NCBI GenBank assembly: GCA_022451835.1
Contig: JAKUNX010000005.1
Location: 12,256 to 24,444, forward strand
DNA: 12,189 nt
Reading direction: 5' to 3'
Source of the DNA: Candidatus Poseidoniaceae archaeon
GTDB lineage: Archaea > Thermoplasmatota > Poseidoniia > Poseidoniales > Poseidoniaceae
Below the pieces are notes generated by a model. It was not told the origin of the DNA. It was given only the letters and a program-made list of their open reading frames with translations, and ran no database searches. Made by a program: the position numbers and the translations under genes. Shown in pieces: positions 1-5,777 of this stretch. How positions within the stretch are numbered: the first letter of the stretch is position 1; every line of letters starts with the position of its first letter.

Positions 1-718
1 CAACAGGCATGTCAGCACCACCAATTGGTAATACCAAGATGATTCCAAGTAGGCTTGAAATTCCAATTATTGCCCATAGATAGTCTGTGTTTCTAGGGTC
101 ATCAATACTCAAGTAAATCATAGCAAGTACAGTTAGCATCAGTATTACTTTTACTGGATTTAGCCAAGTTGGGCCCCATGTAGGTGTATTGAGCCACTTT
201 CTTCTTCCGCGTTCATCTTTCTTGGAGAACGGAATGTAAATACCACCTTTTAGTTTGAACATAGCTAACAATGAACCGGTTAGTGTCATCCAGCCCACAA
301 CTGCGGATAATCCCGCAGCAATCATAATGACTTGTATTTCTAGTCCAGTAGGAAGTGCAAGACTAGTATCCTCTATGTATCTCCATGTTTCAGAAAGCGC
401 AACTAATGCTGATGCTGCGCCACCAAATCCATTGAATAATGCTACTAATTCTGGCATTCCGGTCATTTCTACCTTTACAGCCATTACATATCCTATCAGA
501 GATCCAATAACTAGTCCTGCGATAATTAATGTCCATTGTGCTTCAGTGTCTGCTAGTTGCATGTCAACTATTGTAGTAACTACTGCAACCAACATTCCCA
601 TAGCACCCAATTGATTGCCACGAGGAGCAGTTCTTGGATGACCTAATTTTTTAAGGCCAAAAATGAATAGTGCTGCAGCAATAAGATAACCAATTGAAGT
701 CCATTCACTGATCTCCAT
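1..718 (-). CDS. pntB: NAD(P) transhydrogenase subunit beta (PntB), C-terminal part cut by the left edge
   Basis: Membrane subunit of the proton-translocating transhydrogenase, which couples hydride transfer between NADH and NADP+ to proton movement. Reading leftward from ATG at 718, 239 codons are visible. The start is MEISEWTSIGYLIAAALFIF, followed by hydrophobic helices with the conserved stretches HPRTAPRGNQLGAMGM, FNGFGGAASALVAL and the final GGADMPV, which in this family precedes the linker to the NADP-binding domain. E. coli PntB has about 460 residues, so roughly half, including the NADP-binding domain, lies outside the window. The start is set by a strong Shine-Dalgarno (GAGGAGGTG, 725-733) six bases upstream. 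It begins one base after the stop of the preceding pntA C-terminal gene. Identity is very secure; only the C-terminus is unseen. Confidence 0.95.
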   Translation of the reverse strand, partial: MEISEWTSIGYLIAAALFIFGLKKLGHPRTAPRGNQLGAMGMLVAVVTTIVDMQLADTEAQWTLIIAGLVIGSLIGYVMAVKVEMTGMPELVALFNGFGGAASALVALSETWRYIEDTSLALPTGLEIQVIMIAAGLSAVVGWMTLTGSLLAMFKLKGGIYIPFSKKDERGRRKWLNTPTWGPTWLNPVKVILMLTVLAMIYLSIDDPRNTDYLWAIIGISSLLGIILVLPIGGADMPV

Positions 719-719
719 T

Positions 720-1031
720 TTAGGCACCTCCTCTCTTCTTTCCAGCAATCATATTCAGCATACGATTTGTAACAGCAAAACCACCTACAACGTTAATCAT
801 CGCTAAGACAACTGCCACAAATGCCAGTAAACCTGAAACCAATGTATCACCGCCTTCAAAAGCCACATTTGCACCAATTAGTGCACCAACAATACTAATT
901 CCTGAAATAGCATTAGCTCCACTCATCAATGGTGTATGCAAAGTTGCTGGTACTTTGGTAATTAATTCGAATCCCAAAAAGATCGATAACACAAATAGCG
1001 TTATACTGCCAATTAACAGTTCAGGCGTCAT
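720..1031 (-). CDS. pntAB: NAD(P) transhydrogenase alpha subunit, C-terminal membrane part (PntA2/PntAB)
   Basis: Small membrane subunit (103 residues) of the three-polypeptide form of proton-translocating transhydrogenase. In E. coli this segment is fused to the end of PntA. Three hydrophobic segments are visible, roughly at residues 5-25, 40-58 and 64-90. The family motif VPATLHTPLMSGANAISGI lies at about 27-45, and a basic tail (GKKRGGA) ends the protein. Its ATG overlaps the TGA of the upstream catalytic subunit gene in an ATGA arrangement (1028-1031), and pntB starts one base after its stop, so the three are translationally coupled. The DNA encoding its C-terminus carries the pntB ribosome-binding site. 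Confidence 0.94.
   Translation of the reverse strand: MTPELLIGSITLFVLSIFLGFELITKVPATLHTPLMSGANAISGISIVGALIGANVAFEGGDTLVSGLLAFVAVVLAMINVVGGFAVTNRMLNMIAGKKRGGA
725..733 (-). promoter_or_regulatory. Strong Shine-Dalgarno for pntB
   Basis: On the minus strand this reads GAGGAGGTG, six bases before the pntB ATG at 718. It lies entirely inside the end of the upstream pntAB gene. It is the best match to the archaeal anti-Shine-Dalgarno in the window. Confidence 0.8.
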
Positions 1032-2191
1032 TGTAAAACCCCCGCAAGTCTAGTTTGTTTTTCATGCATTTTACCGTCCATACAAATCAACACACCGCCC
1101 ATTCCATTGACGTAGAAGTCAGAACCCTCAGGTGCACCAAACAAAACATCATCGTCATCAGATAATGTTAATTCACCTTCTTTTACCAATGAAGTAATGA
1201 AAGTTGTAAGATTATTAGAGTAAAGCATGCTTGCAGTATTTGCTATAGTGCCTGGCAAATTAGAAGTTCCAACAATTATTACCCCATTTTTAGTAGTAAT
1301 GATTTCTCCCTTCATAGTATCTTCACAATTACCTCCAACATCTGCATTCATGTCAACTATTACTGCACCTGATTTGAATTCGCTAACAGCACTACTTGGT
1401 ACAGTAATAGGTGCAGGTCTTCCAAATATCCTTGCTGTAGTAATTACTATATCAGCATCTTTAGCAACTCCACAAACCGTATCGTTAACTTTCTGGATAA
1501 ATTCTGGAGTTAGAGGCTTTGCATATCCTGATTCATCTTCAAAATCATCCATACCGTCTACTTCGATGAATCTTCCACCGACAGATTCAATTTGCTCTGC
1601 TGCAGATTTTCTTACATCAGACGCATAAACTACTGCACCCAATCTTTTTGCTGTTGCAATTGCTTGTAATCCTGCTACACCACTGCCCATTACTACGACT
1701 TTTGCAGGTCTTACTGTGCCTGCGGAAGTAGTCATCATTGGAATTCCCTTAGGAACATTAGCAGCACCTAACAGAACAGCTTTGTATCCAGCGAGATTAT
1801 CTTGACTTGAATTTACATCCATTGATTGTGCTCTTGATAACCTTCTTGGAATCATATCCATGGACATCAAAGTAATGTTTGAATCCATGCATTGTTTGAC
1901 ATATTCCGGATTTCTAAAAGGATCTGCTACACATACTAAATTGGTTTTTTTCTCGATACCTTCTGTACCCGGGAAATTAATACAGATTATATTCTCACAA
2001 CCTAGTGCATCCTTACGGGAAACTAACTTTGCTCCAGCGGCTTCATAATCACTGTCATGATAATTAGCAGATACTCCCGCATTCTTTTCAATGTATACTT
2101 CAAATCCTGCTTTCAATAGTTTTTTTAGACTGGATGGAACTATTGCTACTCTTGTTTCATTTTCCGGTTCTTTTGGCACACCTAGTCTCAT
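1028..2191 (-). CDS. pntAA: NAD(P) transhydrogenase alpha subunit, NAD-binding catalytic part (PntA1/PntAA)
   Basis: Soluble NAD(H)-binding subunit, related to alanine dehydrogenase. With the ATG at 2191 it has 387 residues and begins MRLGVPKEPENETRVAIVP, the usual family N-terminus. Visible motifs are PRRLSRAQSMD (about 115-125), the Rossmann signature GSGVAGLQAIATAKRLGA (about 169-186) and the acidic residue after strand 2 in YASDVR (Asp192), which favours NAD over NADP. NADVGGNCE and the region around NLPGT follow. An in-frame ATG at 2227 would add 12 residues unlike the family. GGTGGTC lies just upstream of 2191, so the shorter start is preferred. First gene of the pnt operon, divergent from malate dehydrogenase. 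Confidence 0.95.
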   Translation of the reverse strand: MRLGVPKEPENETRVAIVPSSLKKLLKAGFEVYIEKNAGVSANYHDSDYEAAGAKLVSRKDALGCENIICINFPGTEGIEKKTNLVCVADPFRNPEYVKQCMDSNITLMSMDMIPRRLSRAQSMDVNSSQDNLAGYKAVLLGAANVPKGIPMMTTSAGTVRPAKVVVMGSGVAGLQAIATAKRLGAVVYASDVRKSAAEQIESVGGRFIEVDGMDDFEDESGYAKPLTPEFIQKVNDTVCGVAKDADIVITTARIFGRPAPITVPSSAVSEFKSGAVIVDMNADVGGNCEDTMKGEIITTKNGVIIVGTSNLPGTIANTASMLYSNNLTTFITSLVKEGELTLSDDDDVLFGAPEGSDFYVNGMGGVLICMDGKMHEKQTRLAGVLQ

Positions 2192-2248
2192 TTTGACCAC
2201 CAACCCGAGTAAAATAATCTGGGTCATTATGAGCCAGTCATAGGAGGC

Positions 2249-2258
2249 TTTTAGATAA
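2249..2258 (-). promoter_or_regulatory. Possible TATA box for the pnt operon
   Basis: The minus strand reads TTATCTAAAA here. An archaeal TATA element centred near 2254 would place transcription initiation around 2225-2230, giving a leader of about 35 bases to the preferred pntAA ATG at 2191. A very similar TTATCTATG lies upstream of the flavoprotein gene. Assigned by pattern and spacing only. Confidence 0.4.
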
Positions 2259-2306
2259 CACGCTTGAAAAGGCTCAGAGTTAGTGATGACTTTTCTACCA
2301 TCTAAC

Positions 2307-2316
2307 TTATTTTATG
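2307..2316 (+). promoter_or_regulatory. Possible TATA box for malate dehydrogenase
   Basis: TTATTTTATG is centred about 37 bases before the TTG start. Typical archaeal spacing would put the transcript start near 2335, leaving only a short leader that just includes the GGGGA ribosome-binding site at 2338-2342. Assigned by pattern only. Confidence 0.4.
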
Positions 2317-2347
2317 CCTTTCACTGGAACATCTAAAGGGGATTATT

Positions 2348-3286
2348 TTGTCAAACTCACGGAAAAAAATCGCGGTAATTGGAGCAGGAAATGTTGGAGC
2401 CACTTGTGCATTCGTATTGGCACAGAAAAAGCTTGGAGATATTGTTTTACTTGACATATACGAAGGTTTTGCGAAGGGCAAAGCATTGGATATGTCTCAA
2501 AATGGTCAAGTGTTAAACTATGACGGTAACTTAACTGGAACTTCAAATTATGAAGATATTCAAGGTGCTGACGTAGTTGTTGTTACTTCTGGTTTTCCAC
2601 GCCAGCCTGGAATGACACGTGAAGATTTAATCGCCAAGAATGCAAGTATTGTTCAACAAGTTGGTGAAGGAATTAGAGAACATGCACCAGAATCAATTAT
2701 CATTATGGTTACTAATCCTCTCGATTTAATGACTTATCACATGCAAAAAGTTACTGGATTCCCTTCTCATAGGGTCTGTGGCCAAGCAGGAGTTTTAGAT
2801 AGTGCACGAATGACTCATTTCATTGCTGATGCGGTTGGATGCTCTGAAGAAGATGTCCAAGCGATGGTACTTGGTGGTCATGGAGACACAATGGTTCCTC
2901 TGCCTAGATTTACTACTGTTGGAGGAATTGCTATTACTCATCTTTTGGATGAGGAGACTATTGATTTAATTTGTCAGAGAACAGCGTCAGGTGGTGGCGA
3001 GATTGTTAAACTATTAGAGCGAGGTTCTGCATTTTATGCACCAGGTTCCGCAGCAGCAATTATGGCAGAAGCGGTATTAAATGACCGAAAGAGATTGATT
3101 CCTGCATCTGCACACCTTACTGGGCAATATGGTCTTGATGATGTGTATATCGGAGTGCCAGTAATTCTTGGAGCAGGTGGGATAGAGAGAATTATTGAAC
3201 TAGATTTGAGTGATGAAGAATTAGCTAGCCTGCAGAAGTCAGGAAATTTCTATAAATCACAATTATCTGAAATTCTTGGATACTAA
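2348..3286 (+). CDS. mdh: Malate dehydrogenase, lactate-dehydrogenase-like (NAD-dependent)
   Basis: Interconverts malate and oxaloacetate in central carbon metabolism. At 312 residues it has the usual length. Visible are the nucleotide motif GAGNVG (12-17), Asp36 at the end of strand 2 (LLDIYEG, an NAD preference), and the mobile-loop arginines in SGFPRQPGMTRED (Arg85, Arg91). Arg85 is the position that selects a dicarboxylate, so malate rather than lactate. Further motifs are NPLD (123-126), DSAR (151-154) and the catalytic histidine in GGHGDTMVP (His178). The start is TTG with AAAGGGGA (2335-2342) five bases upstream; no ATG fits the family N-terminus. It is divergent from the transhydrogenase operon and convergent with the YgfZ-like gene, sharing bases 3283-3286. 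Confidence 0.94.
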   Translation: MSNSRKKIAVIGAGNVGATCAFVLAQKKLGDIVLLDIYEGFAKGKALDMSQNGQVLNYDGNLTGTSNYEDIQGADVVVVTSGFPRQPGMTREDLIAKNASIVQQVGEGIREHAPESIIIMVTNPLDLMTYHMQKVTGFPSHRVCGQAGVLDSARMTHFIADAVGCSEEDVQAMVLGGHGDTMVPLPRFTTVGGIAITHLLDEETIDLICQRTASGGGEIVKLLERGSAFYAPGSAAAIMAEAVLNDRKRLIPASAHLTGQYGLDDVYIGVPVILGAGGIERIIELDLSDEELASLQKSGNFYKSQLSEILGY

Positions 3287-3981
3287 ATTTTCTGTAAAAT
3301 TAGTGATTTTTCGCTACCTTTAGTTGAAACCTTTGACAAATCAATGGAGTCATTACTTTGACTAGTTAATTGATACATGCCCTTTTCACGAGTTCTCATT
3401 CGTGTCAATATTTCTTGTCCTGAAAAACAACCTTTGTTTTCATGAACTTGATAATTTAGTCCGCATTGGTATGGATTACGATTGCTTAAAACTTCATATC
3501 CATGCCAAGGAATTAAATTATCAACACGCCAGTCGGTAAATGATTCAACACTTCCATCCAGTGATTTCCTGATCATTTTTTTAGAGTACATTTCAAACGC
3601 ATAGGAATTATTTATCGTCACTATAGTTACTTCGTTTAGCGATATTACTGGTTCATTATTGATTGCTTCATCATAAACTATGTCAACATGATTTAGTTCA
3701 CTAACATCGTTAATTATCACCTCTTGAGAGAGTATTTTACTATTTAGAAAATTTTTCAATGCCGTAAAATCTTCGCAAATTGAAATTGAAATTAGCATAT
3801 CGTTTAACTTGAATAAATGCAATTGAGCAATAATTTTTGCACTATTAGAAAGCACTAACGTATCGATTACAGAATTAGATTGAAAATCTATCTTATTACT
3901 AGATAAACCGTCGAGAAATCTTGCACAATCCTTACCTGTGAATATTAGTATATTCGCATCATCAAATGCCATCCTGGGCAA
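3283..3981 (-). CDS. ygfZ: YgfZ/GcvT-like folate-binding protein of Fe-S cluster maintenance
   Basis: Relative of E. coli YgfZ and mitochondrial Iba57, tetrahydrofolate-binding proteins that help A-type carriers build or repair [4Fe-4S] enzymes. The diagnostic motif K-G-C-F-S-G-Q-E is at residues 183-190 (Cys185 with the chosen start), preceded by NPYQCGLNY and followed by RMRTREKG. The N-terminus (FDDANILIFTGKDCARFLDG) matches the opening of the GcvT fold. At 232 residues it is shorter than bacterial YgfZ (about 325), with little after the motif. The chosen start is TTG at 3981, four bases after AGGTGA; ATG at 3972 is the alternative and would lose three residues. It directly follows an A-type Fe-S carrier, the expected partner. 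Its stop overlaps the convergent mdh stop. Confidence 0.86.
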   Translation of the reverse strand: MPRMAFDDANILIFTGKDCARFLDGLSSNKIDFQSNSVIDTLVLSNSAKIIAQLHLFKLNDMLISISICEDFTALKNFLNSKILSQEVIINDVSELNHVDIVYDEAINNEPVISLNEVTIVTINNSYAFEMYSKKMIRKSLDGSVESFTDWRVDNLIPWHGYEVLSNRNPYQCGLNYQVHENKGCFSGQEILTRMRTREKGMYQLTSQSNDSIDLSKVSTKGSEKSLILQKI

Positions 3982-3985
3982 TTTA

Positions 3986-3991
3986 TCACCT
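3986..3991 (-). promoter_or_regulatory. Shine-Dalgarno of the ygfZ-like gene, fused to the upstream stop codon
   Basis: The minus strand reads TAGGTGATAAATTG from 3992. The TAG that ends the A-type carrier gene supplies the first bases of AGGTGA, and a TTG follows four bases later. This supports TTG at 3981 over the ATG at 3972. Confidence 0.6.
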
Positions 3992-4370
3992 ATGCAAAAG
4001 ATTCGCCGCAACCACAAGAAGATTTAGCATTTGGATTATTTATTTTAAATCCTCCACCCATCAATCGATCTTCGTAATCAATTTCAATTCCATCAAGTAA
4101 ATGACTTGAAGAGTTAGGAACCAAAATTCTGAAACCAGCAATCGATAGTTCTTGACAATCAATATCTGTATTGTCTACGATTTGTAAGTCGTACATATAT
4201 CCTGAACATCCACCAGATAGAACACCTACTAATAATGCCATACTTCTATCATCACCAAATGCTTGTTCAAGCATTGATTGTGCGTTTTCAGTAACTGTCA
4301 AATTAACATTAATCACTTCTGGCTTTTGCACAATTACCGGACTCGCACTGTCACATGTTCCACAATCCAT
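3990..4370 (-). CDS. erpA: A-type iron-sulfur carrier protein (IscA/ErpA/HesB family)
   Basis: Carrier that accepts or delivers Fe-S clusters to target proteins. With ATG at 4370 it has 126 residues. The three cluster-binding cysteines are Cys55 (GGCSGY) and Cys119/Cys121 (SSCGCGESF). The 64- and 66-residue spacing is the same as in E. coli IscA and ErpA. EDRLMGGGFKINNPNAK precedes the CGC motif as in the family. The frame extends upstream to a GTG at 4472, but that would overlap the regulator gene and add unrelated sequence. Before the conserved domain there is an unusual N-terminal extension starting MDCGTCD, which adds a CxxC pair. It lies between a TrmB-V4R regulator and a YgfZ-like gene. 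The symbol is approximate; IscA or SufA are equally possible labels. Confidence 0.92.
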   Translation of the reverse strand: MDCGTCDSASPVIVQKPEVINVNLTVTENAQSMLEQAFGDDRSMALLVGVLSGGCSGYMYDLQIVDNTDIDCQELSIAGFRILVPNSSSHLLDGIEIDYEDRLMGGGFKINNPNAKSSCGCGESFA

Positions 4371-4422
4371 GTCAATCCCAACCTGTCCCTCTCTATCAAC
4401 ATGTGCATTAATTGAATAGCAA

Positions 4423-5766
4423 TTAATCAATAATTGTGATCTCATAACAGCATGAATTTTTGTCATCAACACATTGGCGTTTACAAGATTCTATGGTTTT
4501 GTTATATCTTTCTTTAACCACGCCAGCGATAACACTTTCATCCATATTACAGAACATCAATGACGTTTCTGGCTGCCCCTCACAGGCATTTCCATCATAA
4601 ACCGTAATTGTATTTGGTGGTAATTGATCAAATTCAATTTTACCCATTCCTAGATCATGCCATTCTGACTTTATGTTGTCCCAAAATTTTTCATCGTCAG
4701 AAATATTTTGCAGTTTCACTGCCAATTCTTGACCAATTCTAAAGCCCACATCATGAAACAGTTGGTTAGTATTTATCCCTAGTGCAGCGAGAGTATTTGA
4801 CTGAGGAATTATTTCATTGCCAATTACCTCACCATCACGCGTTAAAACTGCATTTGTACTACCGCTCATTCCCATCTTCATTGATTCCTTAAATTTCTCA
4901 TAAAATGAACCATCTCCCAAACTTAGTCTGAGTGGTTCAGTCATTAATCCATCGACCATTTTTGCCTTGGCAGTATTGTAAGAAGTAGCAGCGTTCCATT
5001 GTATTCTTAATAATTCACTTTGAGCACTTAGTAGCATATCTGATTCCATCAATATCGCAGTATCTTCTTTTCCTCGACCAGTTGGAGATTCTTCGGTTTG
5101 AACAAATTGTATACCCACTTCATTATCGACAAATACTCCGCACAAATTGAAATCTGGATGATGCCGGATTTCTATTCTTGGATCTAAATTGTCATAAAAT
5201 CGTATTGTTTTTTCATCAATACAAACAACAAGTTTGACATCAATGTCTCGATTGATGGCTTCTTTAATCGAATCCATACAACCTGACCTTAGCATATGTA
5301 ATATGCCCCATTTACCAAGCAGCAGCCATATGTGCCCTTCAGCTTCCGCAACTATTGATTCAATTGTGGCATGAATTGCATGACGGTCTTTTAGCACTGA
5401 GAATGAATCTTCCTGGTAGTTCATTTGATTAGAAATGATAGCAAAATTTTCAGATGTATTTAATGAGTCTAAATCGTCATTTATTCTACGTAAGTCCATT
5501 TCCTTGGTTCTAATAATTTGTTTGAAAACTTCATTAATAGTCATGCCAAAAAATCTTATCGGCTTATCTAATGTTGCTTTTACTAGTCCTTTTTCTTGTA
5601 ATTTTTTCAATGAATTATATGCATCCATTCTAGAAAGTCCCATTCTTTTGCCAATTTCGCTAGCCTTTGCAGGTGGTTGACTAGCCATGTCGATAATTAG
5701 TAAAGCGTGCTTTTCCTCCAAGCCTGCCTCGACTAACTTTTGAACAATGATTTGATTATCGAACAA
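4423..5766 (-). CDS. TrmB-family transcription regulator with PLD-like and C-terminal V4R domains
   Basis: Predicted DNA-binding sensor of 447 residues. The N-terminal winged helix (about 5-90) contains ASEIGKRMGLSRMDAYNSLK, typical of TrmB. A middle domain (about 115-265) resembles the phospholipase-D-like regulatory domain of TrmB proteins (HIWLLLGKWGILHML, VKLVVCIDE, GVFVDNEVGIQF). The C-terminal part (about 300-447) resembles V4R (4-vinyl reductase) ligand domains, with GFRIGQELAVKL and a cysteine-rich end: Cys395, Cys406, Cys428, Cys432, Cys439, Cys440. V4R domains bind small hydrophobic or tetrapyrrole ligands, and their conserved cysteines can hold metal. The ligand here is unknown. 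The start chosen is TTG at 5766, five bases after AGGTGA; GTG at 5775 and ATG at 5814 are possible but overlap the TPR gene. Downstream in the same operon are two Fe-S genes. Confidence 0.87.
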   Translation of the reverse strand: MFDNQIIVQKLVEAGLEEKHALLIIDMASQPPAKASEIGKRMGLSRMDAYNSLKKLQEKGLVKATLDKPIRFFGMTINEVFKQIIRTKEMDLRRINDDLDSLNTSENFAIISNQMNYQEDSFSVLKDRHAIHATIESIVAEAEGHIWLLLGKWGILHMLRSGCMDSIKEAINRDIDVKLVVCIDEKTIRFYDNLDPRIEIRHHPDFNLCGVFVDNEVGIQFVQTEESPTGRGKEDTAILMESDMLLSAQSELLRIQWNAATSYNTAKAKMVDGLMTEPLRLSLGDGSFYEKFKESMKMGMSGSTNAVLTRDGEVIGNEIIPQSNTLAALGINTNQLFHDVGFRIGQELAVKLQNISDDEKFWDNIKSEWHDLGMGKIEFDQLPPNTITVYDGNACEGQPETSLMFCNMDESVIAGVVKERYNKTIESCKRQCVDDKNSCCYEITIID

Positions 5767-5771
5767 AAGTT

Positions 5772-5777
5772 TCACCT
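5772..5777 (-). promoter_or_regulatory. Shine-Dalgarno of the TrmB-V4R gene, overlapping the TPR stop codon
   Basis: The minus strand reads AGGTGA followed by five bases and TTG. The TGA is the stop codon of the TPR gene. This supports a coupled start at 5766. Confidence 0.6.

Noticed and set aside
255..614. Plus-strand frame of 119 codons
   Set aside because: It is antisense to pntB, whose minus-strand translation is clearly conserved; no ribosome-binding site or family match.
1227..1628. Plus-strand frame of 133 codons
   Set aside because: Antisense to the NAD-binding part of pntAA; its hydrophobic look comes from the complementary codons.
2192..2227. Upstream ATG of pntAA at 2227
   Set aside because: The twelve added residues precede the conserved N-terminus, and a GGTG ribosome-binding sequence sits before ATG 2191. 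A leaderless start there cannot be fully excluded.
4371..4472. Upstream extension of the A-type carrier to GTG 4472
   Set aside because: It would overlap the regulator gene by 50 bases and add residues without family similarity; ATG 4370 leaves a normal gap.
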